DNA from: Dromiciops gliroides
Taxonomy: Eukaryota > Chordata > Mammalia > Microbiotheria > Microbiotheriidae
Reading direction: 5' to 3'
Assembly: GCF_019393635.1 (NCBI RefSeq)
Contig: NC_057863.1
Location: 644,277,306-644,341,305, forward strand
DNA length: 64,000 nt
In this document: piece after piece, positions 10,785 through 23,100 of the stretch
Layout of the letters: each line of letters begins with the position of its first letter
Numbering within the stretch: the first letter of the stretch is position 1
The notes under the pieces: model-generated
What the model saw: the letters and a program-made list of their open reading frames with translations, nothing else
What the model was told of the DNA's origin: nothing
Database searches by the model: none
Position numbers and translations under genes: made by a program

Positions 10785-11030
10785 TAGGCACAGATAGGTG
10801 ATACACTGGTTCTGGAAACAGGAAGATTCATCTTCTTGGGTTCAAATCTGGCCTCAGACACTTACTAGCTGTGTGACCCTAGGCAAGTCACTTCACCTTG
10901 TTTGCCTCAATTTCTCATCTATAAAACGAGCTGGATAGGGGAAATGGCAAACCACTCCAGTATCTTTGCCAAGAAAACCCCAAATGGGGGTCACGAAGAC
11001 TTGGACATGACTGAAATGATTGAACAAAAA
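10785..11030 (+). mobile_element. SINE, long type with RTE/BovB-like tail
   Basis: Complete long form including GGGGAAATGGCAAACCACTCC, CAAGAAAACCCCAAATGGGG and ACTTGGACATGACTGAAAT. Confidence 0.85.
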
Positions 11031-11859
11031 TAGCTTTGGATGGATTCTTGTCTGAGACCCTAAGAAAACTAAAAGTCCTTGTTCGTTTTAGAGGGACTGG
11101 ATCTGGGTTTGAGATGAAGAAGAAAAAAAACCCTCAGGTGACACTTAGTCTAGGCACTGAGATTTTTATCTTTTTAATTGCCTCTTCACCCTGACTGAGC
11201 TCTTGTGGTATTTCTGAATCTGAAGATTCTTTTCATTCATCTCTTGTAGGTTGTGGTAGCCATAGTTAAAGAGGGGAAATGATAAGGTAGAGGGCCTTTC
11301 ATCTCTGAGTTCAAGGAGCCAAGCAAGCCCAAGAGCTGGGTAATCCAGGATACTCAAAGCCTGATGTGAGGTTTCTGGAATATGGCAAGGTTTGGAAGGT
11401 AGATCTGGTGCTGACATCAAAGGACAGTGCCAAGTAAAGTCAAAGCTGAAAGCCATTCTGGCTCTGTTTCTGCTTCTCTCTCTGTGTTTCTAGCTCTGTG
11501 TCTTTCTTTGTTGTATGAGGATGCATTGAAAGAACTGGGCATGTGTAGCCTGGAGAAGACCCAGAGGGGGGAACTTCATAAACTGTCTTTAAGTGCATCT
11601 CTGAAAGCCTGTCATGTTGGGGGAGGAATCAGCCTTGCTCTGTTTGGCCTGAGTGCAGAACCAGCAGTAACGGATGAAGAGCGCAAAGGGGATAATTTTG
11701 TTTTGGTCACCAGAAAACCTTCTCAACAATGAAACTGCCCCAAAGTGGAATGGGTAGCCTTGAGGAGAGGGTGGGCTTCCTTTCTTTGTGGGTCTTTAGG
11801 TAGAGGTTAAGGAATCACTTGGCGATGTTCCATGGTGAGTCTTTTTGTTTTTGTTTTTT
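11031..11859. other. No gene; unassigned sequence
   Basis: 11490-11780 resembles an old repeat (GGAGAAGACCCAGAGGGG) but I cannot name it. No exon-like segment. Confidence 0.4.
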
Positions 11860-11997
11860 TGTGAGGCAATTGGGGTTAAGTGACTTGCCCAGGGTCACAC
11901 AGCTAGTAAGTGTTAAGTGTCTGAGGCCGGATTTGAACTCAGGTCCTCCTGAATCCAGGGCCGGTGCTCTATCCACCGTGCCACCCAGCTGCCCCAT
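11848..11997 (-). mobile_element. CORE-SINE, short type, with target-site duplication
   Basis: ATGGTGAGTCTTTTTG is repeated exactly at 11832-11847 and 11998-12013. Very young looking copy. Confidence 0.95.
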
Positions 11998-12107
11998 ATG
12001 GTGAGTCTTTTTGACCATAAATTGGACTAAAGGATTACTGAGGTCCCTTCTATGATTTGATGATCTCTTCAGGTCTCTGTCTCTATGTATACATGGGCAT
12101 GCTTTCT

Positions 12108-13460
12108 TTTCTTTAAGGTTTTTTAAAATAACAAACATTTTTAGTTGTAGTTTTGAGTTCCAAATTTTATCTCCCCTTCCCTCCCTCCCCTTCCCCCTTC
12201 CTGAGGTGGTAAGCAATCAGATGTGGTTTATACATGTGCAATTACGTAAAACATTACCATATTAGTTATTTTGTACAAGAAAACTTTGAATAAGAGAAAA
12301 AAATGAAAGAAAGTGAAAAATAGCATGCTTCAATCTGTGTTCAATTAATATCAGTTCTTTCTTTGGAGGTGGATAGTATGTTTCATCATTAATCCTTTGG
12401 GATCGTCTTGTATCATTGTATTACTGAGAATAGTTAAGTCATTCACAGTTCTTCATGACACAATATTGCTGTCTCTGTGCACAATGTTCTTTTTGTTTTG
12501 CTCACTTCACTATACTATACATCAGTTCATATAACTCTTTCCAGGCCCTTCTGAAATTATCCTGCTTGTCATTTCTAATTAAAAATTTTTTTGGTGGGGC
12601 TTGTCATTTCTTATAGCACAATAATATTCTATCACCATCATATGCCACAGCTTGTTTAGCCATTTCCCAATTGATGGGCATTCCTTTGGTTTCCAATTTT
12701 TATCCACCACAAAAAGAGCTGCTATAAATATTTTTCTGCAAATAGGTCTTTTTATCTTTTGGGGGATGTCTTTGGGATATAAATCTAGCAGTGGTAGTGC
12801 TGGATCACATGATATGCACAGTTCTATAGCCCTATGGGCATAGTTCCAAATTGCTCTCCTGAATGGTTGGATCTTTTCACAACTCCAATAGTGGATTAGC
12901 GTCCCAGTTTTCCTACATCCCCTCCAATATCCAACATTTTCCTTTTTTGTTATATTTACCACTCTGATAGGTGTGAGGTGATACCTCAGAATTGTTTGAA
13001 TTTGCATTTCTCTGATCAATAGTGACCTAGAGCATTTTTTCATATGATTATAGATTGTTTTGATTTCTTTGTCTGAAGACTGCCTGTTCATATCCTTTGA
13101 CCATTTATCAAATGGGGAATGACCTTGTATTTTTATAAATTTGATTCAGTTTTGCAAATAATTGAGAAATAAGGCCATTATCAGAGATACTTGTTTCAAA
13201 AATTCCCATTTTTCTTCTTCTCTTGTAATCTTGGTTATATTAGTTTTATTTGTGCAAAAACTTTTAAATTTGAAAATTATCTATTTTGTTTTCTTTTGTT
13301 CTCTGTATCTTCTTTGGTCCTAAATTCTTCCTCTGCCCATAAATCTGATGGATAAACAATTCCATGCTCTCTTAATTTGCTTATATTATCATCTTTTGTG
13401 TGTAAATCATGTACCCATTTTGACCTTATTTTAGTTTACAGTGTGAGATGTTGGTCTTGT
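12108..13460 (-). mobile_element. L1 3' part: ORF2 C-terminus and 3' UTR
   Basis: 13091-12579 is one open stretch of 170 codons matching the L1 ORF2 C-terminal region: IREMQIQTILRYHLTPIR, YWRGCRKTGTLIHYWSCEKI, CDPALPLLDLYPKDI, FIAALFVVDKNWKPKECPS, MVIEYYCAIRND. These are classic L1 motifs. Reverse transcriptase and endonuclease domains are missing (5'-truncated). The frame is interrupted at 12568-12600 by a tiny insertion. Upstream sequence to about 13460 continues as ORF2 with breaks. Confidence 0.9.
12569..12611 (-). mobile_element. Minimal SINE-tail insertion with target-site duplication
   Basis: TTGTCATTTCT occurs on both sides of a short AATTAAAAATTTTTTTGG TGGGG segment. The insert equals only the last few bases plus A tail of the short SINE, inverted: an extreme 5' truncation. 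Confidence 0.6.
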
Positions 13461-13583
13461 CAACCTGACTTTTTTCCAGAACTGGTCTCTAACCTATATA
13501 TAGCCAGAGCTGCACAGAATAGGCCAGAGACAGGTGTTAGGAATTAGAGAGAAAGTTTATTTCCTTCCTTCCTTCCTTTCTTT

Positions 13584-13722
13584 TTGGTGGGGCAGTGAGG
13601 ATTAAGTGACTTGCCCAGGGTCACATAGCTAGTAAGGGTCAAGTGTCTGAGGCCAGACCTGAACTCAGGTACTCCTGAATCCAGGGCCAGTGCCTTTTCC
13701 ACTGCGCCACCTAGCTGCCCCC
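13584..13722 (-). mobile_element. CORE-SINE, short type
   Basis: Full-length; A tail merges with a (TTCC)n tract at 13557-13580. AGAAAGTTTATTT and AGAAAATTTATTT flank it. Confidence 0.9.
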
Positions 13723-13734
13723 AAGAAAATTTAT

Positions 13735-14230
13735 TTTCTAAGTGAGGAAAAAGGCTTGCAAGCAAGGTGGAGCTATAGACAAATGTGCTGGGGCCCCACT
13801 CTGTGTGTGTGGGACCTGAAGTAGTGTGAGGACATCTCAATATTTATACCAGTGATTGTTCAGTGAGTTTTAGCCCTAATGTTGAGGGAGCAGCAAGCAT
13901 GTGACAAGTCTGATTCACTGCAGGGCATGCCAACTTTATCCAGTGTTTGTCTTTGACCAAAGAGTACCTGATGAATTGTGTGACTAGCCCAGAGAGTGAG
14001 ATCCTCCAGAGGGCAATGGCAAAGGATTGTTGTCCTGCCAAGCTCAGGGCACAGCTTGCTTGCTGCACCTTTGCTCTGGAAACAGGGAGTCTAAATTTTG
14101 TCAGTCTATATCTAGCCTTTGCCATATTGTTTTCCAGTTTTCCCAGTTTTTATCAAATAATGAGTTTTTGTTCCAAAATATGCTTTTCAAAAGCCCGAAC
14201 CTATGATTTTATTATTGTAGGGATTTCCTT
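13735..14230. other. Unassigned sequence
   Basis: An open minus-strand stretch at 13844-14125 has no recognisable domain; probably chance or an unclassified old repeat. Confidence 0.4.
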
Positions 14231-14279
14231 CACAAGAAGACCCTCTCTCTTTTCTTTCTTTCTTTTTTTGTTTTTTTTT

Positions 14280-14419
14280 TTTTGGTGAGGCAGTTGGGGT
14301 TAAGTGACTTGCCTAGGGTCACACAGCTAGTAAGTGTTAAGTGTCTGAGGCTGGATTTGAACTCAGGTCCTCCTGAATCCAAGGCAGGTGCTCTATCCAC
14401 TGCACCATCTAGCTGCCCC
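14280..14419 (-). mobile_element. CORE-SINE, short type
   Basis: Full-length; bracketed by CTTTCTTTCTTT tracts and by GAAGACCCTCTCTC (14236 and 14460), the second pair suggesting target duplication. Confidence 0.9.
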
Positions 14420-14469
14420 TTTTACTTTTCTTTTTCTTTCTTTCTTTCTTTCTTTTTTTGAAGACCCTC

Positions 14470-15000
14470 TCTCAATATGGATTGGCAGATCCTCTGCAAT
14501 TCACAGTGTTAGAGACTTGCCTTAGGGGCACAGATTAAGTGACTAGGGGCACAGGATCTCACAGCCAGTGTGTCAGAAATGGGAGTCCTCTAGCCACCGT
14601 CTCACGGTGCCCCTATTTTATTTGTCTTAGTACATCTCTGTCTCTGTACTCTTTAAGAGTTTCTGTTCCTAGCCCCAAGACTCACCCTATAGTTTGTGAG
14701 TCTCTGATGGTCCCTAGGGGACTGTCATACTAACACCCTGATTTCCCTAACAGGATTTCCATGGACCTTGATTTCTAGACTCCTGCCTCAAATTCATGGT
14801 TTGGGGGCTTCCAGGTGCTTGCCAGCCCTTCTCTGACCCAGGTCCCACCCTGATCCCACAAATGCCATCTCTTGGACACCTGCTCAGACACGGACTATTT
14901 ATTCTCAGATAACCAAAGGGGAAGCCTTGCTAGGAGCCAAGCTCAACCGCCTAGTACTATAGAAACTTCTGGAGTAAGGGGAACAGGCACAAGGCCCAGC
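14470..15000. other. No gene or recognised repeat
   Basis: Unique-looking sequence downstream of CYP2F; AATAAA on the minus strand near 14905 is about 2.2 kb from the CYP2F stop and is not obviously its poly(A) signal. Confidence 0.4.
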
Positions 15001-15965
15001 ACTTGGGGAGGGGATGGGGAGTAAGAGGTGAAGGACAGAGGGCCCAGAGCAGAGCAAGGATCTGATCCAGATATTTCTAGATTGGGGTCCAAGCCCTGGG
15101 GCCCTGGCCAGGCTTCAGGGAGCCATGGCCAAGGACATGGGGACTGGGGTCAGAATGTGAGGGAAGTAGAAGGACAGGGAGGAGAAATGAAGGACAAACA
15201 GGGGAAGATTAAGGGACAGAGAGAGGGGAGACTAAAAAGCCGAGATGGAGAAACTGAGGGAGAGAGGGTCACTGAAGACACAAAGAGACTAAGGGTGAGA
15301 GGGGTGGAGACGACTGATGGAGGAGATCCTGAAGAACAAAGGACAGGGATGGATGGGGGATAATAAGGAAGAGAGGGTGGGGAGACAGGGAGAGGGTGGA
15401 GGAAGAGGCCTAAGGAGAGAGGGTGTGTGTGTGGGGGGAATGAAGGACAGATGGAGGAGAGATGGAAGGAGCAGGGCAGAGAGATTGAAGGATAAAGAAG
15501 ACAAAGAATAAAGGACTGAGAAGTGGGGAGATGTGGACAGAATGAAGGCAGTTAGAAGAAAGAGTGGTGGTAGATTGGAACTGAGAGAGGGGAAGACAGG
15601 GAGAGGGAGGAAGATTGAAGCAGAGAGAGTAGGAAGACTAAGTGAGAAGGTGTGAGGAAGCTGAAAAACAGATGGTACAGATTGAAAGACAGTGTGGTGG
15701 TCTAAGAGACACAGAGAGGCCAGTTTGGGAAGAATGGGAAGATACAAAGAGGGTTCTCAGAGGCTCAAGGGTGCAAAGCGGAAAAGATTCAAGGACACAA
15801 GGTGTTTGAAGAACAGAGGAAACCTGAGGGGATGTAAAGCCTGAAGCCTGAAGAAGAGAAAGATGGGGAGAATGAAGGAGAGAGATGGAGTAGACTGTGG
15901 AGAGAGGGCACCACTTAAGGAGGGAAGGGAACAGCAGAGAGAGGCAAACTGAAGGCAGTTTAAAA
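15000..15965 (+). repeat. Long GA-rich (polypurine) tract
   Basis: Nearly 1 kb of plus-strand purine-rich sequence with loosely repeated AGGGAGAGA, GGACAGAG and GAAGGA units. Open frames here on both strands are low complexity and not genes. Confidence 0.8.
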
Positions 15966-16013
15966 GGCTTCAGTGAGCATCTGATGCTACCTGAAAAAAT
16001 ATGCCTTTCCTTT

Positions 16014-16240
16014 GAGTCAGCTAGGTGGTGCAGCGGATAGAACAACGGCCCTCGAGTCAGGAAGATCTGAGTTCAAATCCAGCCTCAGACACTACTTAGC
16101 AAGTCACTTCACTGCTATATGCCTCTGTTTCCTCACTGTCAAATGAAGATGATAACAGCACCTAACTCCTGTGGTTGTTATGAAGATCAAATGAGGTAAT
16201 GTATCTGTACAATGCTTAGAAAGGTGCTTGGCACAAATGC
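16014..16240 (+). mobile_element. MIR-type old SINE
   Basis: Contains AGTCAGCTAGGTGGTGCAG, TTCAAATCCAGCCTCAGACAC, AAATGAAGATGATAACAGCACC and TTGTTATGAAGATCAAATGAG, followed by AATGCTTAGAAAGGTGCTTGGCACA. Confidence 0.8.
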
Positions 16241-16767
16241 TTGTTCCCTTCCACCTTTCTCCAATATACTCCCTATGTGGCCATCCATCTTGCCCCTTCC
16301 TGAAGGAGGTGGCTAGGCCCCCCCATTCAGGTGTCAGCCCATTTCCCTTTGCGGACACTTCCTTTTGGAGGAACTTTTCCTGAGGTCAAATCTAAATTGG
16401 CTTCTTTACAGTAACCACAGGTGACTCTGAATTCTGCCCCCTGGGGCTAATCAGAACAAGCCTGATCCTTCTACCACCAAGTAAATACTCTCTTGTTCCC
16501 CCTAAGCCTTTTCTGCTCCAGGCTTGATATGGTGAGTTACTCCTAATATGGCAAGATCCCAAAGCCCTCCCCTAGCTTGTCTGCTCCTGTTTGAATGCTC
16601 TCCAGACAGTCACTTTTGGTCATGGCTCTTTCATCCTCCATGTGAGAGAACTCTTTAGTAGGACACTTCAGCACTTGCTCTTTGTCCTGTGGGCTTTAGA
16701 GAGTTGGCTGGGGGCCACTGAGAGGTAAAATAATTTGCCCAGGGTTAGATGGCCAATATGTATGGTG

Positions 16768-16970
16768 GGGGAGAGAGAGAGAGAGAGAGGGAGAGAGGGG
16801 GAGAGAGACAGAGAGACAGAGAGACACAGAGAGACAGAGACACAGAGAGAGACAGAGAAAGAAGAAGAAGGAAGAGGAGGGGGAGGAGGAGGAAGAAAGG
16901 AGGAAGGAGAAGAAGGAGAGGGAGAGAAAGGGGGAGAGTAACTGAGGGAAGGAGAAAGAGAGAAAACAAC
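16768..16970 (+). repeat. (GA)n/(GACA)n low-complexity tract
   Basis: GAGAGAGAG, GACAGAGAGACACAGAG and GAAGAAGGAGAGG units. Lies just downstream of the CYP2F last exon. Confidence 0.9.
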
Positions 16971-17158
16971 TGAAGGCAGAAATCCACAGAGAGGGAGAAG
17001 GCTAAAGGAGGGAGCAGACTGAGAGATGTGGGGGAAACCGAAGGGTATAGGAGGGAAAATTGAGGGACCCCAGAGATAAACAGGGTCAGTGAGAGGGCTG
17101 GAAACAGAGTGGCTGGCCTCTGGCCACTGTGTGGGCTGAGCTGGGTCCCAGCCTGGGC

Positions 17159-20100
17159 TCATCGGGGCAGCATTTGGAGCTGGAAAGGTCTTGGCACATT
17201 GCCCAGGCCTGAGCTGAGGGGGGTCACATCGATTTCCTCCACGGGGCACAGGGGCTGTAGCGTGAAGTTTTGCAGAATGCCCGTCAGGTAAAGGAACAGT
17301 TCCATTCGGGCCAATGGTTCCCCTAGGCACAGGCGTCGCCCTGCAAAGAGGAAGAGGCTGCAGGTAGCTGGGAATCGCAAGTGATCATAAAGTGAGAAAG
17401 GGAAGGGACTTCCAACCCTCTCATTTGTGGGTTTTTTTTTTTTTTTTGCTGGGCAATGGGGGTTAAGTGACTTGCCCAAGGTCACACAGCTAGTAAGTGT
17501 CAAGTGTCTGAGGCTGGATTTGAACTCAGGGGCAGCTAGATGGCGCAGTGGATAGAGCACTGGCCTTGGAGTCAGGAGTACCTGAGTTCAAATCCAGCCT
17601 CAGACACTTAACACTTATTAGCTGTGTGACCCTGGGCAAGTCACTTAACCCCTATTGCCTCACTAAAAAATTTGGGGGCAGCTAGGTGGCGCAGTGGATA
17701 GAGTATCGCCCCTGGAGTCAAGAGTACCTGAGTTCAAATCCGGCCTCAGACATTTAACACTTACCAGCTGTGTGACCCTGGGCAAGTCACTTAACCCCAA
17801 TTGCCTCACTAAAAAAAAAAAGAAAAGAAAAAGAAAGGGGCTCTCATTTGTGGGTTTTTTTTTTTTTTTTGCTGGGCAATGGGGGTTAAGTGACTTGCCC
17901 AAGGTCACACAGCTAGTAAGTGTCAAGTGTCTGAGGCTGGATTTGAACTCAGGAACTCCTGAATCCAGGGCTGGTGCTTTATCCACTGCGCCACCTAGCC
18001 GCCCCTAACCCCCTCATTTGTACAGAACTGAAGTCTGCAAAAGTGAAGTGACTTTCCCCAAGTCACACAGGTTGTAACCGTAAGATCTGGGATTCGAACC
18101 CAGGGCCTCTAGAACTTTCTGTGTTTTCCCATGGAAGCTTTGGGGAGCTTGGAGGCTGAGCCCTTGGTTGAGACACCCACCTGCAGAGAAGGGCATGAAA
18201 GCCGGGCTCTTCTTGAAGTCTTCCTTGGAGTCCAGGAAGTGGGCGGGGTTGAACTCCTTGGGTGTCTGAAACTGACTGGGGTCGTAGTGAACGGTGTTGA
18301 GGAGAGTGATGATGTCAGTGCCCTGGAAGGTGGGGAGAAGGGCTGGGAGCTGGAACACTCAGGTCCCTCTCCAGGGAGGAGGGGAAATGAGAACATTCTA
18401 GGTCTAGGGTTGGTGAGGCTTAGGTAGCGCAGGAAGTATTGGGGGATGGGAGGGTCAGGGCCAGTTTTTCATTGTTTCTCGGCATCCTCAGTGCTGGCCA
18501 CCGAGTCTGGCACATGGTGAGCGAGTAACTGCTTAATAAATGCTTGTTCTTCGATTAATTGGGACTGGCATTGTCAGCATTTGAGCCCTGGGTGGGGGTA
18601 ATAGCCAGGCTGGGATTAATTTAGGGTTTCAGGGAAGAAAGACGGGGATCTGGGTTTTGGAATTAGGGAGAAAGGGCTCAAGAAGTCTTGTCCTATCAAG
18701 GGAGAGTAGAAATAAAGGGTAGGAGGGGCAGCTAGGTGGCGCAGTGGATAAAGCACCGACCTTGGATTCAGGAGGACCTGAGTTCAAATCGAGACTCAAA
18801 TACATGACACTAGCTGTGTGACCCTGGGCAAGTCATTTAATCCTCATTGCCCCAAAAAACAAAGGGAAAAAAGAGAAATAGAAATAAAAGGGGGGAGAGG
18901 GGAAAGAAAGGCGTGGCGAGAGGAGAGAAAGGCGAGGGGGTCTGGGCTGGGTTCTCGAACTCCTGGGCCCCACCTCGGGTAGCAGGAAGCCGCGGAAGGA
19001 CGTGTCCCGGGTGACTCGGTGCGGCAAGTTCATGGGGATGACGTCTGCGAAGCGCTGCACCTCGTGAAGGACGGCATCCGTGTAGGGCATGGCCCGGCGG
19101 TCGTCCAGGGTCGGCCGCCTCCCCCGCCCCACCACGCGGTCGATTTCCTCCTGAACTCGGGCTGCGGAGGCACGGCCCCCGCCGGCGCGACGCACCAGTG
19201 AGCCTCAGCCCCTTCCCTCTCTCCCCTCCCCTCCCATCCAGCCACTCGACTCCCCAAGGCCAGACTCCCCCTTTCCCTCTTCTCCTGGTCTAGGGCCAGA
19301 GACAGGCGGCTGCGCTGGCCACGGAGAGGCACGGGGCACGGCCAGTGGGCAGCAGAGAAGGCTCGGGGGCAGGGGGCGCGAGGCGCACGGGCACTGATGC
19401 AAGTAGGAGCGTACCCTGAATGTGCGGATGCTTCATGAGAAGTAAGAAGCTGTGTCGCAGCGTGGTGCCCACGGTCTCTGTGCCACCAAAAAGGAGGTTG
19501 TGCGTTGTCTTCACCAGCGTCTCCATGTGGAAGTGACTGCCGGAGCTCTGGGCTTCCTGGGGACAGAGGAAGGCTGACCCCCCCTCTCTACCCCCCCACA
19601 CTCCATCTCCAGCTAGAAATAGTAATCCTGACCATGGAACAGGTGGGGATGGTGGGGGTGTTTAGTGGAGGTGAGGGGACCACCAATGACCATATTCCAT
19701 TCATTTGCTCTTTCCCTCACCCCAGTGGCAGTAGCGTCAAGACAAGGAACCCCATTCCTTTCTCCAGCTGGGGTGGGTGTGGGGGCAGATGTGGGGATCT
19801 GAGACAAATGGGAGGGGCAGCTAGGTAGGCAGTGGATAAAGCACTGGCCCTGGATTCAGGAGGACCTGAGTTCAAATTCGGCCTCAGACACTTGACACTC
19901 CCTAGCTGTGTGACCCTGGGCTAGTCACTTAAACCTCATTGCCCTGCCCCCAAAAACAAACCAACAAAAAATTACCACTGGGATAGACTGCTCCGGCCCG
20001 TTCCTAAGCCCCCCTTTCCTGGTTTTGTTTCTATTTCTATACCTCTGTCTCTGTCTCTCTGTGTCTCTCCACCTCCCTGCCCCTGGCCCTGGCAGAAGAA

Positions 20101-23100
20101 ATTCCAGACTTGTCATCCCCTCTCCTCTCCTCTCTCATTTCCTCTTCTTTGGCAGACATGTCAGCCAAACTGCCCAGCCTGCCTCATTCCCATGGACCGT
20201 GGGATGAGAACCACTTCTACCCCACTCCACTTTCCCCAGGCCCCTCAGACTGGTTTGGGTCCTGGGCCAACCAGCCACCTCCCCTCTGGTCCAACCAGGC
20301 TTCAGAAAGGACCTTTGAGGCTGGAGATGGGAGCATGGCCAGTATATGAAGCAGTTCTGAGCCAGACAGACCAGAGAAGAAGAGGAAGCTGCCCCTAGAT
20401 GAAGTGGGGGTGAAATAAAGGAAATGGGTTGACTTATGTCTTTGTACAAAAACTGTCTGTCTACCACTCCTGGAATGCTCTTCCTTCTAGACTCTAGCTC
20501 CTGCCTTCCAAACTGAGCTCCAGGGCTACTTCCAAGGAGGCCTTCCCTGATTTCCCCAGTTAATTAATGCTCTTACCCTACTTGGTATAGGTCCAAGGTG
20601 TTGGTTCAGATCCCAAACAATTGGGTTGATGTTATCTCCTTCTTGAAGATATTTTTTGACTTTGCATCTCCAGTGCCTCCCACTGCCCGTAGTAGGCATT
20701 TAATAAATGCTTCTTTAACTGAATTGAGTCAGAAGACTGGGGTTTTAATTCTAACTACTTATTTCCCTTGTGACCTTGGTCAAGTCACTTCCCTTCCTCT
20801 GGCTTTCAGTTTCCTTATCTAAAAAATGAAGGATTGGAATAGTTGACTCCAAAAGCCTCTTTTTGGTGCTAAATGTTTAATGATTTCTATGTTTTATATC
20901 ATTATCAATTAGTAGGGGGAGGGGAGGGCTTGGGAATTCTTCTACTCTAGGGCCAGCCAATCTGTCCCTCCCTCTCATTTTCTCATCATGGTGATCTTCC
21001 TGCCTGAGACTCCTCCTCTACTGGCTCCATGCCCCTTTCCTACACCCAAGCCATCCCCACTTCTGTCTCAATCATAAATTCTGTGATTCTCTGATAGACT
21101 TGTCAAATGGCAGGGCTGGAAGAAGTCTTAGTGAATCCAACCCCTAATCTTACAGATGACTAAATGAAGGCATTGCTTTTTTTTTTTTTTTTTTTTTTTT
21201 GGTGAGGCAATTGAGGTTGAGTGACTTGCCCAGGGTCACACAGCTAGTAAGTGTCTGAGGCCGCCTTTGAACTCAGGTCCTCTTGAATCCAGGGCAGTGC
21301 TTTATCCACTGCGCCACCTAGCTGCCCCTGATGGCATTGCATTTTGAGGTGGAAAGTGCTGAAGAGAAGGAAGATTAGGTGGAGAATTGGTGTGCTTTTA
21401 TGTTTTCCTAAGTCTGGAAGAAAATCTCCCAGGAACTTAGGGGTTTATGGAATAATAGGATGGTTATCATTCAGTCATGTTCTACTCTTTTTGACCCCAT
21501 TTTTGGGTTTTCTTGGTAAAGGTACTGGGATGGTTGGCCATTTCTCTGGCTCATTTTATGGATGAAGAAACTGAGGCCAGCTGGGTTAAGTGACTTGCCC
21601 AGGGTAACACAGTTAGTAAGGGTCTGATGCTGCATTTGAACTCAGGTTTTTCTGACTCTAGACCTCGTGCTCTATCCACTGAGCCACCTCACTACTCAAC
21701 AGGATGGCAGGCTTTCAGAATTAATAGCATTTGAATCTTGAGGCTCATAGAAACTTAGATCCATAGAACTTTGGACTTTTAGAGTCTTAGAATCACAGCC
21801 TGTTAGACTCTCCAAATCTTTGACTTCTACAGAAACAGAACCATAGACTTAGAGGCTGTTACTAGGGTATAGTGACTGGAGCTTTTCCTTAGGGTGCTGA
21901 ATTTAGAGGGTGAATGACACTCGTAGCAGCATGGGAACAACAGTGTTCAGTGATTAGCAAGAAAGATTAAACTCACAAGCTACTGGTAGCTTGCTGGTAT
22001 GAGTTTCCCTCTAGCCCCACTCTGATCCACCCCACCCAAAACACCATGCCCCTTGCCCTTGGTGGTGACTTGTTACCTTACAACCCTGTTCTGAATCATA
22101 GAATGTTAGGCTCTTAAAATGAGGGAGTTTGAGGTTCTTAGTCAGCAGGATCATAGAGAACTGGAGTACCTGAATCTCTTAGAGACAAGAACCATGGATT
22201 CTTTAGGGGCTGGATGTAGGAAGACCCTGGAAGTTCCTCTGGGAACCCTGTAGGGGTTGGGAAGGGGATGTGGAGAAGACCCTACCTCAGCCATCTTGAT
22301 AAGGAAGCAGTCAATAAAATCTGAAGGGCAGCTAGAGTCCAGGCTGGCCTGGTGCTCATGGATGCTCTGTTCAATGAGGACCTTCATGGATCCATAGTTC
22401 TGAAAGAGGCGATGGTGGGGGCCTGGGATCCATTGCAGGAGGCCAGGGAAGATGTTGTACATCTGAGTTGGGATGAAGGAGGGAGGGGAAGAATCCAGTT
22501 CAGAGACAGGTCTCTCCATCCTTCCTGTCCCTCTGTCCCTTGTGTCACCTAGGAACCCTCAGTGACCTCTGCAAGCTCCATCTTTCCTACCCCCCTCCCA
22601 GCTATGTCTGGCCAGGCACACCTCCCCCCAGGGGCTGCTCATGATCTTAAAGTTGTCATTGATGAGTTGGATGATCTTGAGTAGACGCTCGTCCTCATAG
22701 TCGAATCGGCTGCCGAAGATGACCGAGCAGATGATGTTGGACACTGAGCGGCTGAGCACAAAGGTGGGATCAAAGGGGGCACCTAGGGGCCAGACATACC
22801 AGAAGATCAGCAGGGCTGCTGATGGGGAGCAACAGGGTAATCTGTGTGACATTCTGTGTCTTAACATCCCTCCCAGTTGTGATATGCCATAGTCTAAGAT
22901 CCTCCTCCGCTCTAATATTCCAGGTCCTAAGGGTCCTTACTTTTTTTTTTCTTGGTGAGGCAGTTGGGGTTAAGTGACTTGCCCAGGGTCACACAGTAAT
23001 TGTTAAGTGTCTGAACTCAGGTCCTCCTGAATCCAGGGCCAGTGCTCTATTCACTGCACCACCTTGCTGCCCCTGGGGTCCTTCTTTAAGAGTCTGTTCT

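Larger units (their letters stand above)
17419..17953. repeat. CYP2F: 112-base direct repeat, 423 bases apart, in CYP2F intron 8
   Basis: 17419-17530 and 17842-17953 are identical, including the 16-T run. Two plus-strand SINEs lie between them. Confidence 0.9.

Noticed and set aside
13735-14230. Possible LTR
   Set aside because: No clear ends, poly(A) signal arrangement or internal region; left unassigned.
14898-14912. AATAAA on the minus strand as CYP2F poly(A) signal
   Set aside because: It lies about 2.2 kb past the stop, beyond a GA-rich tract, with no sign of a 3' UTR that long.
15289-15747. Long minus-strand open frame of 152 codons
   Set aside because: Low-complexity S/L/P protein from the complement of a GA-rich tract; no domain and no matching open frame on a conserved strand.
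16668-17330. 220-codon minus-strand open frame overlapping CYP2F exon 9
   Set aside because: Overlaps the last exon in another frame and continues through a (GA)n tract as a serine/leucine repeat; not a gene.
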